From positions 2,983,653 through 3,047,652 of the forward strand of contig LM994670.1 of the NCBI GenBank assembly GCA_000753455.2: a stretch of 64,000 bases of DNA, given 5' to 3'. The notes under the pieces are model-generated. The model had not been told where the DNA came from, made no database searches, and worked only from the letters and a program-made list of their open reading frames with translations. The position numbers and the translations under genes were made by a program. How positions within the stretch are numbered: position 1 is the stretch's first letter; every line of letters begins with the position of its first letter. Shown here in pieces: positions 1 through 9,610 of this stretch. This DNA is from Clostridium jeddahitimonense (lineage in GTDB: Bacteria; Bacillota; Clostridia; Clostridiales; Clostridiaceae).

Positions 1-1140
1 GTATATATCTCCACATATTTCTTCAAGCAATATATCAAAATCTATATATAAAAATGGGCCTATATTTTCCTTATGCCTATATTTTGCTAACTCTATTAAT
101 TCCCTTGCTTCTTTAAAATATTTATTTTTTAATGCTATCTGTGCCTCTAAGGCATATACAAATGTAGCTGTGTCATCCTTCATATTCTCATCTAATATAT
201 CTAATATATTTTTTAGTTCAGTTATACAGTTTTGTGCTTCATTTACTTTATCTACTTTTAAATAAGCTCCACATAAACTTACCAGTGCATAAGACTTTAA
301 AAATGCATCCTCATTTTTATCATCTACAGTATAATCCAAAGTTGCTGATAAATACTTTATTGCCTCTTCATAACATTGTAGATCAATATAATTTACACCT
401 ACCTCTATATAATTTCTTATCTCAAGATTTGTTAATCCATCTTTCTTACAAATATCTATTGCATCTAGTTGATATTGTATCGATTGAATTAACTCATTAG
501 CTATTGCATATGCACAGCCTGCACTTGAATATACTTTAGCCAAATTATAATTGTTTTTTTTGGATAACTCTAAAGATTTATCAATTAAAATTAATGCTCT
601 CTGTAATCCTCCTGGCATATCAATTATTTTCATAGCTCTTTCCCTATAAAAATCTACTAACATATTTTCTAAAGATTCTCTTTCACATATATTAATTGCA
701 TCTTCAAACAACTCTTCTGACTTTTCGTAGTAGTTATCATAAAGATATGCTGTAGATAAATAAAAACTTATAGCTGCCTTTATAGTAGGTTTTGAATCAT
801 TATCAATAAGATTTAATGCTTCATTAAATCTATTAATAGACTCATCAACATCATTATCCTTAAGTTTTAAATATCCTAATATAAAATTTGTATTTATTAT
901 TTCTTCATTAATATTAGAATTGATAGCTACTTCTTCACTATATCTTTTAATATCCTCTATAGTCTTCTTATCTAGCTCTTCAAAACTATTAGAAATAATC
1001 AAATCTACTATTTTATCACTCACTCTGTTATCTATTAATTTTTCACTTTTTATATTCTTTTTTATAATTATTCCAAGGAAAGTTAATCCAATAAAAACTA
1101 ACCCTATTATTAATATAATAGTTCTCTTTCCACTCTTCAT
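1..1140 (-). CDS. membrane-anchored TPR-repeat protein, 3' end outside the window
   Basis: The minus strand is open from an ATG at 1140 to the left edge, about 380 codons, preceded by AGGAGAG. The protein starts MKSGKRTIILIIGLVFIG, one hydrophobic anchor of about 20 residues, then continues as helical repeats with tetratricopeptide spacing: DESINRFNEAL, SEELFEDAINI, LILIDKSLELSKK, EEAIKYLSATLDY, EARELIELAKYR. No catalytic domain is visible before the edge. In clostridia such N-terminal anchor plus TPR regions often precede a GGDEF or histidine-kinase domain, but that would lie outside the window and is only a guess. Codon use and base composition match the neighbours. It probably senses or scaffolds at the membrane; the role is not known. 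Confidence 0.8.
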   Translation of the reverse strand, partial: MKSGKRTIILIIGLVFIGLTFLGIIIKKNIKSEKLIDNRVSDKIVDLIISNSFEELDKKTIEDIKRYSEEVAINSNINEEIINTNFILGYLKLKDNDVDESINRFNEALNLIDNDSKPTIKAAISFYLSTAYLYDNYYEKSEELFEDAINICERESLENMLVDFYRERAMKIIDMPGGLQRALILIDKSLELSKKNNYNLAKVYSSAGCAYAIANELIQSIQYQLDAIDICKKDGLTNLEIRNYIEVGVNYIDLQCYEEAIKYLSATLDYTVDDKNEDAFLKSYALVSLCGAYLKVDKVNEAQNCITELKNILDILDENMKDDTATFVYALEAQIALKNKYFKEARELIELAKYRHKENIGPFLYIDFDILLEEICGDIY

Positions 1141-1334
1141 GATCTCTCCTAACACTTTCAATTAAACTTCAAATATTCTCATATAAATAAGCTTTTATAT
1201 TTATACTAAAATTTTATCTTTTATAGTAGTATATTATACCATTTTATTCCTTATAGTGGTTTAAAATGTTATATTTTTTATATTTTATAATAATTTACCA
1301 CTTCCTTGTACTATAATTACATAAAAGAACGAAT

Positions 1335-1366
1335 AAAATACCATAAGTAAGAACTCATGGTATTTT
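1335..1366 (-). terminator. terminator after the subtilase pair
   Basis: A 10-bp perfect stem (AAAATACCAT / ATGGTATTTT) begins at the stop codon of the second subtilase and runs into a T-rich stretch on the minus strand. Confidence 0.7.
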
Positions 1367-3138
1367 CAAGTCATATTATCAAATATTTCATAGAAGTTTA
1401 TTATTCCATATCCCAGATGTGGATTTGGATATGAATCCCCTTTCCTCCTAACAGTTCCTCTATTCAGAAAAGTTTTTATACTTTCAGTATACATATACGG
1501 ATAATTCCCATCTACTATCCCCCATTGAAATAGAAGTACACAGGCCCCAGCACCAATTGCTGCAGATAAACTTGTACCGTTAATTGTTGTTACTGTATTA
1601 TTTAATCCAACAGTTAATGTATTTACTCCACCAGCTGCAAAATCTATCTTATCCTCAATATCATTTTTAAAAGCAGTTCCAGAGTAAGCTAACAAATTAT
1701 TGTTATTTTGATTATACGCAGCTACAGTTATAACAAAAGTCGAATCTCCCGGAATTGTTACCGTTCCATAAGGATTACTCGGGCTAAATCTTGTTCCTGG
1801 CCAAATGAGATTTTTTTGCATCATCCACATATTGTATGTTGCAAACTCTCCTAATTTTAATTTCAATGCAATTCTCCATATTCCCGGAGTTATGCTATCA
1901 AAATGAATCCTTATTAATTCATCTCCTGAGTATCTTTCCGGAATATAATAATATATAACTGCTTTAGTTTTCTCAAAAGTAAAGGCATAACCAGACTCAA
2001 CATTTAAGGCTACCTGTATAAAGTCTGTTGATTGACCTGATGGAGAAATCAAACTTACCTCTGCTATATTAGGCAAATCAACCCAAACCTCCATAAAAAA
2101 ATCTTTTTGCTCTTTTGCTATTATAACATCTATAACTTCTTCCTCATCTTTATTTTGAATTATTCCAGAAACATGCCCATTTTCTATAGCTTCATTTCCT
2201 GTTCCGCTAACTAGTGCTATCCCAATATTACTAGTGATACTCTGTATATAATCATCTAACATATGCTCACCTTTATGATTTCCCGAATTAGTTCCTAAGG
2301 GTAATAAAACTACTAATGGTTTTTTTTGGGCCTTTAAATATTCCTCTAATATACCAATAGCTGAAAATATAACTGGTGATCCATAAATAATCCTATCATC
2401 CCCATATCCATTTCTTGCTTTGAAACTTATCGCTTGTGCCAATTTTATAATTGCAAATTCACATTCTGGTGCTATACCTTTTATTTCATGATTTTTTCCT
2501 CTTGCACCTACAATTCCTGCCATACTTGTCCCATGGCCAACTACATCTTTGCTAGGAACAATATCATATGGGTTTTCTCCATTTCTCTTAGCAGCTATAG
2601 CTTTATTTATATCATCTGATATATATAGTTCTCCAAAAGGAACTCGACTACCTTTAGTAACATTTGTATCTATTGTCTGGTCCCATATAAAGTTTATTCT
2701 TGTATTTCCTTCATCATCCATAAACTCTTCATTTAGGTAGTCTATCCCAGTATCTATTATTCCAACAACAACACCTTTCCCTGTTAAGCCCAAATCCTTC
2801 TGTTCATCTAATAAATATGCTCCAGATGCTTCAATTGCAGAGATTTCTTGTAAAGTATATAATTCAGCTGGTTGTATATACACAACATAGAAATTGCTCT
2901 TATTTTCTCTATTATTTATTAATTTTGCTAATTCATTTACATCGGCATAATTTACTAATTCAGAAGAATTTACTGACAAAATAGCATAACTTTCATCTAT
3001 TATAGTTAAATATACTCCACGTATATTTACTGGTTCTTTATAAGTACCTTCATATTGAACCATAAAATGAATATAATCTATATCCACAAAAATATTTTTT
3101 GTATATGTTGTTTTATATTTAAAATCACTAAACTCCAT
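1366..3138 (-). CDS. Csp-type subtilisin-like serine protease (second of pair)
   Basis: A 590-residue S8-family protease of the clostridial Csp type, the spore proteases that activate the cortex hydrolase SleC during germination. The catalytic triad is complete: Asp129 in IIDTGIDY, His202 in GHGTSMAG and Ser523 in NGTSLSAA. A prodomain of about 96 residues ends at YTLQ, the kind of sequence at which CspB proteins cut themselves. A long insert between His and Ser fits the Csp jelly-roll domain. There is no secretion signal, as expected for Csp proteins. The start ATG has GGAGG seven bases upstream and lies inside the end of the upstream protease gene (11-nt overlap), so the two are co-translated. 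Assignment to CspA, B or C cannot be made by reading alone. Confidence 0.85.
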   Translation of the reverse strand: MEFSDFKYKTTYTKNIFVDIDYIHFMVQYEGTYKEPVNIRGVYLTIIDESYAILSVNSSELVNYADVNELAKLINNRENKSNFYVVYIQPAELYTLQEISAIEASGAYLLDEQKDLGLTGKGVVVGIIDTGIDYLNEEFMDDEGNTRINFIWDQTIDTNVTKGSRVPFGELYISDDINKAIAAKRNGENPYDIVPSKDVVGHGTSMAGIVGARGKNHEIKGIAPECEFAIIKLAQAISFKARNGYGDDRIIYGSPVIFSAIGILEEYLKAQKKPLVVLLPLGTNSGNHKGEHMLDDYIQSITSNIGIALVSGTGNEAIENGHVSGIIQNKDEEEVIDVIIAKEQKDFFMEVWVDLPNIAEVSLISPSGQSTDFIQVALNVESGYAFTFEKTKAVIYYYIPERYSGDELIRIHFDSITPGIWRIALKLKLGEFATYNMWMMQKNLIWPGTRFSPSNPYGTVTIPGDSTFVITVAAYNQNNNNLLAYSGTAFKNDIEDKIDFAAGGVNTLTVGLNNTVTTINGTSLSAAIGAGACVLLFQWGIVDGNYPYMYTESIKTFLNRGTVRRKGDSYPNPHLGYGIINFYEIFDNMT

Positions 3139-4951
3139 TCCATTTCCTCCTTTCTTTTATTAATGTATTTTTAGGTACTCTTATATACATATTGTTTACA
3201 TAATACTCTTCATATTTATCTCTTATGCTTCTATAGTTTCCTGATAAGACATTAAATACTTCTGCAAAATCAAGTTCTCCATATCCACTTTCTTCATTAG
3301 GATAACTTACATTTTTTTCTCTTTTAGCCGCATATATAAGCAAACTCCTCATTTTCGTTGAATTAATTGTGATATCATTTTCATCTACCACTGCCCATTG
3401 TAATAATAAAGCACAAACCCCTGCTACTATAGCTGTCGCTACTGAACTACCACTATCTGTAACAGTACTATTCCCATCTGGAGATATAGTTAAAACATTA
3501 GTTCCTACAGTTGATATATCAGGATTAATTAAATAATTTGTATTAAACCCCTTCCCTGATTCTGCTAAAATAGTTTTTGTTAATTCACCAAAATATGATA
3601 CTGTTATTACCTTTCTTGCCGTGGCTGGTATAGTTAAAGTATTTAATGGATTGGGCTCCAAAAACTTTGTTCCTTCCGGTAATAAATTTTTGTCTTGTAG
3701 CCAAATATCATAACGGCCATTTATTATATAATCTCCTTGTAGCTTAAGTTTCCATATTCCTGCCTTAATACTTTTAAACTTCAAGTTATATACTTGATGT
3801 CCAGTAAAATTCTCAGGATCATATCCCTTTACTTCTATTTCTGTATTTGATAAATAAAACTTTCTTTTCTCATTAAGTATTACTTTAGATGGAAAAAATC
3901 CTACCTCTTCCCCAGATGGTGATGCTATACTTAATGACATTCTATTAGGCTTTTGAACCCATATGTAAAACTCAAAGAGTTCAATGGTTCTAGGTATTCT
4001 AAGTTCTACAGTATCTATATCCCCTACATTCTTTATATACTTTGTAACATGGCCTTCACTATCCCCTAAATTCCCTGTTCCTACAACAAATATTACCCCA
4101 CTTTTATTTGCTATGGCTGTAATAAATCTTGCTGTAATATTATATCCATCATGACTTCCTTGTGTACTTCCTACACCTAAATATATCACAATAGGCCGCT
4201 CTAACTCTTGAGCCTTTCTCTCTAAATATGCTATAGCAGCTAAAACTTCTGAGTTATTATATACTGGTACAATAGGGAGGTTATTTTTTCTTAAAATCAT
4301 TTTATAATTAGGTGATTCAAAAAGTTTTACTACTAAAAAATCACAATTATTAGCTATTCCAACCATTTTTCCATTATATCCCCGAGCTCCAATTATACCA
4401 GCCATTTTAGTTCCATGTCCTACATCATCTTTGCTCGGCACAATTGCATATGGATCTTGTCCATTTTTTTGAGCTTTAATAGCAGTATTTATTTCTTCGT
4501 TTGAATAAGTCCTTCCTATATATAAGCCGGGTTCTCCATCTCTTTCAATACTTTGATCCCATAAACTTATTATCCTTGATGTATCATCCTCTCTTATAAA
4601 TTCCCTATTTAAATAATTAACTCCAGTATCTATTAGCCCAACTAAAACACCCTTACCATTTAGTCCTAAATAGGGATTACTTTTTATCTGATATATATTA
4701 TCTACATCACTTGGTGATATATCTTGTAGTGTATATACGCTTCTTGCTTCAATAAATATTATCGCTGGTACATCTTTTCGTAACCTATCTAGATTATCTT
4801 CATTTATAGCTACTACTGCTAATGTATCTGTAATGATATCTCCACAAGCATAATCTACCTTTTCCATCTGCGACTTAAAATCTCCCCTATATTCCACTAC
4901 ATATCCAGGAGCATTTTCGTCTAAATAATACTTACATGCGCTAACTCTCAT
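3128..4951 (-). CDS. Csp-type subtilisin-like serine protease (first of pair)
   Basis: A 607-residue S8-family protease, paralogue of the next gene. Triad residues are Asp108 (LIDTGVNY), His179 (GHGTKMAG) and Ser503 (SGSSVATA, an SSV variant of the usual GTS motif). A prodomain of about 76 residues ends at YTLQ, matching the CspB self-processing type. The C-terminal tail of about 45 residues after the last core strand is longer than in its neighbour and basic. No signal peptide. The ATG follows GGGAG. It leads the two-gene operon; the pair likely acts in the spore to convert pro-SleC to active SleC. Intact triads in both argue against either being a CspC-like pseudoprotease. Confidence 0.85.
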   Translation of the reverse strand: MRVSACKYYLDENAPGYVVEYRGDFKSQMEKVDYACGDIITDTLAVVAINEDNLDRLRKDVPAIIFIEARSVYTLQDISPSDVDNIYQIKSNPYLGLNGKGVLVGLIDTGVNYLNREFIREDDTSRIISLWDQSIERDGEPGLYIGRTYSNEEINTAIKAQKNGQDPYAIVPSKDDVGHGTKMAGIIGARGYNGKMVGIANNCDFLVVKLFESPNYKMILRKNNLPIVPVYNNSEVLAAIAYLERKAQELERPIVIYLGVGSTQGSHDGYNITARFITAIANKSGVIFVVGTGNLGDSEGHVTKYIKNVGDIDTVELRIPRTIELFEFYIWVQKPNRMSLSIASPSGEEVGFFPSKVILNEKRKFYLSNTEIEVKGYDPENFTGHQVYNLKFKSIKAGIWKLKLQGDYIINGRYDIWLQDKNLLPEGTKFLEPNPLNTLTIPATARKVITVSYFGELTKTILAESGKGFNTNYLINPDISTVGTNVLTISPDGNSTVTDSGSSVATAIVAGVCALLLQWAVVDENDITINSTKMRSLLIYAAKREKNVSYPNEESGYGELDFAEVFNVLSGNYRSIRDKYEEYYVNNMYIRVPKNTLIKERRKWNGV

Positions 4952-5148
4952 TATTTTCTCCCAACCATTACTTACATTATAAGTTTATGATTTAATATAA
5001 GATAATAATCTAATAATATATAATTCGCATTAATATTCTTCTAGACAATCCAATTAATAAACACACTGTAATAATATTAGGAACTAGTGAAATCGCCTTT
5101 ACATTTGAAAGTTAATTTTTTATATTTAATAGTTATTTCTCATAAAAA

Positions 5149-5174
5149 AAAGTGGATTCTATCGAATCCACTTT
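5149..5174 (-). terminator. terminator after the CPA2 antiporter
   Basis: Perfect 11-bp stem AAAGTGGATTC / GAATCCACTTT with a 4-nt loop, followed by seven T on the minus strand. Confidence 0.9.
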
Positions 5175-5239
5175 AACTTAAAGATATATTCAAAAATATA
5201 TACTTTAAAATAGTTTATTATATAAGCTTGTCTGATTTA

Positions 5240-6472
5240 TTAACTTACTACTTCAGTCCCCTGATTTCTATTATCTACTTCAAGCTCACCAGCCATCTTA
5301 AATGCTTGTTTTGCTAATAACACAGCTATAATTTCATTTATTACGGCAGCTGCTGCAATTGTACCTTGTATCATAGTTGCATATTCAGGTGCAATTGGTG
5401 TTAAAGTTGTTACTGCTATTCCTGTGAATAGAAGTGATACACCTGAATGAGGAAGTAATGAAAGTCCTAAATACTTACATACATTTTTATCAGCCTTTGA
5501 TACTTTACCTCCAAGGTATGCTCCTAATAATTTACCTATAGCACGAGCTATTATATATACAGCTGTAAGAACTCCAGCTCCTAATATTAGATGATAATCA
5601 AGTGGTGCTCCTAACGCTACTATCATAAGCATTAATGCCACACCAATAATAGGATTCATAGCTCCCATTATTTCTTTTAATCTCTCTTCTGAAACCATAT
5701 TAGCTATAACAGCTGAGAATGCTATACCTACTAATAATAAGTTAATCTCTAATATATTTTGACTTATATATCTACCAATCATAGCTGTAACAATTATAAG
5801 TAACATATTCTTTATAATTGTTTCTTTCTTATCACAGCTCTTCTTTAAAACTTTACCACTTACAAATCCAGTTATTGCTCCTACTGCTATTGGTAAAATT
5901 ACCATCATTAATATAGGAATTATTTGAATTTTTCCTCCAGTATACATACTTGAAACTCCACCAATAACTAGGAAGAATACTACTACTGCTAATACGTCAT
6001 CTAATGCTGCAAGCGGTATTAAAGTCTTTGCAACTGGCCCATTAGCCTTATATTCTCTAACTATTGATAAAGATGGTGCTGGAGCTGTAGCTAATGCGAT
6101 TGCTCCAAACACTAATGCTATTGACATTGGAATATCTTCAACAAAGAAGAATGCAATTGCAACTATTATAAATGTAACTATTCCTTCAAAGATAGTAATA
6201 GTTACTATTTGCTTACCAGACTTTTTAATCTCTCTTAAAATTAACTCAGTACCTATTAACATACCTGCAGTTACCTCTGCAATGTTACTTAATACATGGA
6301 ACCAAGTTGAATCCATTAACCCTTGAGTCATCCAATTTAATGCATGAGGTCCTATAATCATACCTGTTAATAACCACCCAAGGATAGATGGTAAATGAAT
6401 CTTGGAAACTAATTTTCCAACGACTGTTGCTATAACAACAAATAAACATAATAAAATAATACCTTTAATCAT
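5240..6472 (-). CDS. CPA2-family cation:proton antiporter (Kef/NapA type)
   Basis: A 410-residue integral membrane protein with about 12 hydrophobic segments and no cytoplasmic C-terminal domain, typical of the short CPA2 exchangers that swap Na+ or K+ for H+. The first helix region (KIHLPSILGWLLTGMIIGP) carries the family signature of a re-entrant glycine/proline-rich loop. The region LIPLAALDDVLAVVVFF holds the conserved paired acidic residues (Asp-Asp) of the ion-binding site in NapA-like exchangers. AGGAGG precedes the ATG. It is 15 bp downstream of the TetR gene and surely co-transcribed, so it is likely the efflux target of that regulator. The transported ion cannot be read from sequence. 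Confidence 0.88.
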   Translation of the reverse strand: MIKGIILLCLFVVIATVVGKLVSKIHLPSILGWLLTGMIIGPHALNWMTQGLMDSTWFHVLSNIAEVTAGMLIGTELILREIKKSGKQIVTITIFEGIVTFIIVAIAFFFVEDIPMSIALVFGAIALATAPAPSLSIVREYKANGPVAKTLIPLAALDDVLAVVVFFLVIGGVSSMYTGGKIQIIPILMMVILPIAVGAITGFVSGKVLKKSCDKKETIIKNMLLIIVTAMIGRYISQNILEINLLLVGIAFSAVIANMVSEERLKEIMGAMNPIIGVALMLMIVALGAPLDYHLILGAGVLTAVYIIARAIGKLLGAYLGGKVSKADKNVCKYLGLSLLPHSGVSLLFTGIAVTTLTPIAPEYATMIQGTIAAAAVINEIIAVLLAKQAFKMAGELEVDNRNQGTEVVS

Positions 6473-6487
6473 TTTATACTCCTCCTT

Positions 6488-7096
6488 TTATTTATCTATA
6501 CCTTCAAATACCATTTCTATCATAAGTTTATGATCTTTTCTAAACTCTTCGATAGCGGTATCCTTCTGCTTATTTTCAATATCTTTCATATGCTTTTCTT
6601 CTAGCTTCTCACCTATCATAAGTACTAATTCAAAAGCCTTTTCTCTATTAAACTTTGGATTTATATCTATACTTTTTATAATTTCAAATATTAGACTATT
6701 GTTATACCTTTGAAATTCTTCCCCTAATTTTTTAGCCTCTTCAGTATTATCATTTAATAATGAATTAATAATTAGCTTAGAATAAAGAGGATTTTCTCTA
6801 AAAAATTTAAATTTTGTATCAAAATATTCACTTATATAATTAATACCATTTTTACTATTATCATTAATTTGTATAGTTACATTTTCCTTAAATTCATCTA
6901 TAGCAAATTTAAGCGCATTTAAATAAATCTCTTCTTTAGACTTGAAATAATAATAAATTAAGCCTTTTGATACCTTAGCTTTTTTACAAATACTATTTGT
7001 AGATGCAGCTTTATATCCATTTTCAGCAAATTCTTCTATAGCAGCTTTTATTATTTTTTCTTTTACTTCTGCATTTTGAATATCTTTATCACTCAT
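6488..7096 (-). CDS. TetR/AcrR-family transcriptional regulator
   Basis: A 202-residue regulator. The N-terminal helix-turn-helix (IIKAAIEEFAENGYKAAS then ICKKAKVSKGLIYYYFKS) is a textbook TetR DNA-binding domain; the remaining 140 residues form the variable ligand-binding helical part. An ATG at 7096 is preferred over an in-frame TTG six bases upstream because AAGGAG lies seven bases before it. It is the first gene of a two-gene operon with the antiporter. A near-perfect dyad lies about 55 bp upstream of its start, so it probably represses its own operon. The inducer is unknown. Confidence 0.9.
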   Translation of the reverse strand: MSDKDIQNAEVKEKIIKAAIEEFAENGYKAASTNSICKKAKVSKGLIYYYFKSKEEIYLNALKFAIDEFKENVTIQINDNSKNGINYISEYFDTKFKFFRENPLYSKLIINSLLNDNTEEAKKLGEEFQRYNNSLIFEIIKSIDINPKFNREKAFELVLMIGEKLEEKHMKDIENKQKDTAIEEFRKDHKLMIEMVFEGIDK

Positions 7097-7149
7097 CTCC
7101 AAACTCCTTTAACATTATTTCCTTTATTATTTTAAATAATATCACCAAC

Positions 7150-7163
7150 TGACCACTTGGTCA
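7150..7163. promoter_or_regulatory. candidate TetR operator
   Basis: TGACCACTTGGTCA is an inverted repeat of TGACCA with a 2-bp centre, extended on the left by another ACCAA half. TTGACC...GGTCAA dyads are a known operator type for several TetR proteins. It lies in the only promoter region of the TetR/antiporter operon. Confidence 0.6.
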
Positions 7164-7235
7164 ATACCTTTCTTATATCATAGTACACCTTATTATTTCA
7201 ATATGTACCACCTTTCATTAATTTTTTTATAAAAT

Positions 7236-7264
7236 AAAAGATGTATCAAATCGATACATCTTTT
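7236..7264 (-). terminator. terminator after the flavodoxin-like pair
   Basis: Perfect 12-bp stem AAAAGATGTATC / GATACATCTTTT with a 5-nt loop, T-rich on both sides; serves the minus-strand pair ending at 7318. Confidence 0.8.
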
Positions 7265-7317
7265 AAGACTAACTTCATAATAATTAATAATTTTTCAAAA
7301 TGTAATAAACTAATTAA

Positions 7318-7974
7318 TTATTTCTTATATGGCTTATTATTAAAGCCTTTTAAATAGACTTTATTTTTAAAGCCCGAACTTATCCATCCAAAATTTCCAG
7401 CTTGGATATATAATGTTTTATTCATATTTGCTTCGGCAAATAAATCTTTATTCATTGACTCTCCATTACTTATTGCTTGAATAAGATTATCTACCTTCTC
7501 TTTTACTGATGCTTTAATCTTTGCTTCCCATGGAATATTAGCACTACCATAAATAAAAGGGCCAGTTCCAACACCTATTCCTCCACAATACTTTAGCTTA
7601 TCAATATGCTGCGTAAAGTTTTTAACTACCTTAAGTGCTTGCCTATTCTGTATACCTTCATAAAATCCGCAGTTAACTATACAATATAACCTTGAATCAC
7701 ATTTTATCTTATTATCTTTAGTATATTTTTCAAAGCCCTCTAAGAACTTAATCACCGTAGCCGGAAGACAATCTACATAAAGTGGTAAAGCAATAACTAT
7801 ATTATCGCAATTAGATATAATATGAAACTTGTCTTCATCTTTTATTCTTTTATCTAATATGGCAACTTCATAAACATTATTTTCTTTCTCAAACTCACTT
7901 TTAAATATTTCTAATAAATAGTTACTGCAAGACTTTTCCCCTTTAGGACTTCCATTAATCAATACCATATTCAT
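7318..7974 (-). CDS. flavodoxin-fold NAD(P)H oxidoreductase-like protein
   Basis: A 218-residue protein. The N-terminus (MNMVLINGSPKGEKSCSNYLL) has the beta-strand plus GSP-x-x-S phosphate loop that binds FMN in flavodoxin-like and NADPH-dependent reductases. The block IVIALPLYVDCLPATVIKFLE is the second FMN-binding loop typical of the family. The last 50 residues are a clostridial extension without a recognised motif. The stop codon is 4 bp downstream of the partner reductase gene, so the two form an operon. Substrate unknown; a redox or detoxification role is likely. Confidence 0.75.
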   Translation of the reverse strand: MNMVLINGSPKGEKSCSNYLLEIFKSEFEKENNVYEVAILDKRIKDEDKFHIISNCDNIVIALPLYVDCLPATVIKFLEGFEKYTKDNKIKCDSRLYCIVNCGFYEGIQNRQALKVVKNFTQHIDKLKYCGGIGVGTGPFIYGSANIPWEAKIKASVKEKVDNLIQAISNGESMNKDLFAEANMNKTLYIQAGNFGWISSGFKNKVYLKGFNNKPYKK

Positions 7975-7977
7975 AAC

Positions 7978-8547
7978 TTAACTCTCCTTACACAAATTAT
8001 CTAATCTACTAGTTATTTTAATCTGTAGGTTATTATTGTCCTCAAGGATTAAAAATTCATTTTGTGTGCAATGGAAATTAATCATATTTCTATTAAATAA
8101 TTCTTTAAATGTTTTAACTTCGCCACTATATAATTTAGTACTATATCCAATTACAAACATTTTAAAATCTTTTTTATATCTCTTTTTATGATGCATCTCA
8201 CCATTTACTAATTGAAAGAATGGTGAAATATTAGGTATTATTCTATCAAGAGCAACTTTAAATGTTGGTGAGTACATTCCATACAATATTCTTGAAACTA
8301 AAACTATGTAATCACATTCTATAAATAATCTATTCTTAAGTTCATTATCATCATTTATGATACATTTACCAGGAGTTTTTACCCAACAATTAAAACATCC
8401 TAAACAGGGATTTATCTTCATATCGTCTAAATACAAAAAATACTTTTCTGCCTTACCTTCTAGATGACTGTCTATTTTCTTTATTATTTCATCCCTCAAC
8501 TCCTTATCCCTATCTTCAGTATCAGCTATTATTAAAATACTTTTCAT
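7978..8547 (-). CDS. flavodoxin family / iron-sulfur flavoprotein-like reductase
   Basis: A 189-residue flavodoxin-fold protein. After the first strand (SILIIADTEDRDKEL, with an acidic loop instead of the usual GSPR) comes CLGCFNCWVKTPGKC, the cysteine-rich stretch seen in NADPH-dependent FMN reductases of the iron-sulfur flavoprotein group. The block DYIVLVSRILYGMYSPTFKVALDRI matches the second FMN loop and dimer helix. The atypical first loop may mean altered FMN binding. AGAGG precedes the start. First gene of the two-gene redox operon. Confidence 0.75.
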   Translation of the reverse strand: MKSILIIADTEDRDKELRDEIIKKIDSHLEGKAEKYFLYLDDMKINPCLGCFNCWVKTPGKCIINDDNELKNRLFIECDYIVLVSRILYGMYSPTFKVALDRIIPNISPFFQLVNGEMHHKKRYKKDFKMFVIGYSTKLYSGEVKTFKELFNRNMINFHCTQNEFLILEDNNNLQIKITSRLDNLCKES

Positions 8548-8571
8548 ACAAAGCCTCTAAAACTTACAACC

Positions 8572-8585
8572 ATGTTATTTAACAT
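8572..8585. promoter_or_regulatory. 14-bp dyad upstream of the reductase operon
   Basis: ATGTTATTTAACAT is an inverted repeat of ATGTTA around a 2-bp centre, 25 bp upstream of the reductase start. No cognate regulator is obvious, so this is only a candidate operator. Confidence 0.3.
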
Positions 8586-8697
8586 AATTATAAGTACTTA
8601 GGTTTTATCCCCCCTTTTAACTAAACTAATTTTAATACTTAAAAATATAAATTTTCTGCCTTATATAATTATATTTACTACATATACTGTTTAATTC

Positions 8698-9450
8698 CTA
8701 TTCCTTTAATAATATTTTTAAATATTTCTCAGGATTATTTAAAAAACTTCTTGTTATGTTAAAAGGATAAGTCTCTGTATAATGTTTTTCTTCTATTTTA
8801 TCGCTTATTTCATACAATACTGACTCTGGATAACTCATTAAAATTGGTGAGTGAGTTGCTATAATAAATTGCGCCCCTTCTTTTACTAATCCATCTATCC
8901 TCGAAATCATAGCTAGCTGTCTTGATGGTGATAATGCTGATTCTGGCTCATCTAAAATATATAATCCTCTTCCGGAAAATCTATTCATTATAGTAGAAAA
9001 GAAGGCCTCTCCATGAGATTGTTCATGAAGAGAAACTCCTCCATAAGAATCTATTACTCTATTCCCCATACCCTCACTATCAAGCTTATCTATATTAGAT
9101 GCTACATTATAAAAGCTTTCTGCCCTTAGAAAATACCCTGTTTCAGGCATCTTTATTCCTTTAGTTAGCTTAATATACTTATGAAGACTTGAGTGAGTAT
9201 CATTAGTTGAGAAATTAAAATTTTTAGTACCACCTTCAGGATTAAACCCATAATTTACAGCTATAGCTTCAAGTAAAGTAGATTTACCTGAACCGTTTTC
9301 CCCTATTATAAAAGTAACAGAAGGATGCAACTCTAATACATCAAGCTCCTTTATTGCAGGAAGACAAAATGGATATTCATCATAACTACTAACTTTATTT
9401 TTATTCATTTTTACATCTCTTATATATTGATTAACTTTTAATATATCCAC
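8698..9450 (-). CDS. AAA/ABC-type predicted ATPase (COG3910-like)
   Basis: A 250-residue soluble ATPase. Walker A is FIIGENGSGKSTLLEAI, Walker B is LYILDEPESALSP, and the sensor histidine lies in IATHSPILM. The short spacing between Walker A and B with a GEAFFS segment in place of an LSGGQ signature, and the absence of partner transporter genes, fit the stand-alone SMC/RecF-like ATPases often listed as predicted ATPases, rather than a transporter subunit. The start is a GTG with AAGGGG upstream; an internal ATG 14 codons later is possible. It stands alone between two minus-strand units. Its cellular role is not established. Confidence 0.8.
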   Translation of the reverse strand: MDILKVNQYIRDVKMNKNKVSSYDEYPFCLPAIKELDVLELHPSVTFIIGENGSGKSTLLEAIAVNYGFNPEGGTKNFNFSTNDTHSSLHKYIKLTKGIKMPETGYFLRAESFYNVASNIDKLDSEGMGNRVIDSYGGVSLHEQSHGEAFFSTIMNRFSGRGLYILDEPESALSPSRQLAMISRIDGLVKEGAQFIIATHSPILMSYPESVLYEISDKIEEKHYTETYPFNITRSFLNNPEKYLKILLKE

Positions 9451-9568
9451 CTTACTCCACCCCTTATTATTTCAAGATTATTTAAAATATAACCGTATAT
9501 ATCTAATACTATCTCAAACAATTAATAATTAATAATAAAAAACTTGTAATTATTTATATAATAAAATA

Positions 9569-9602
9569 GTGATGTATCATATCCCCCTTAATGATACATC
9601 AC
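9569..9602 (-). terminator. hairpin after the histidine kinase gene
   Basis: Perfect 12-bp stem GTGATGTATCAT / ATGATACATCAC with a 10-nt loop just after the kinase stop. The T-run is interrupted, so it may be a processed or weak terminator. Confidence 0.6.
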
Positions 9603-9610
9603 ATAATAGA

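Noticed and set aside
234..500. Plus-strand frame of 88 codons near the left edge
   Set aside because: It is the complement of the well-supported TPR protein gene.
9150..9450. ABC transporter subunit reading of the AAA ATPase
   Set aside because: No LSGGQ signature and no permease gene beside it.
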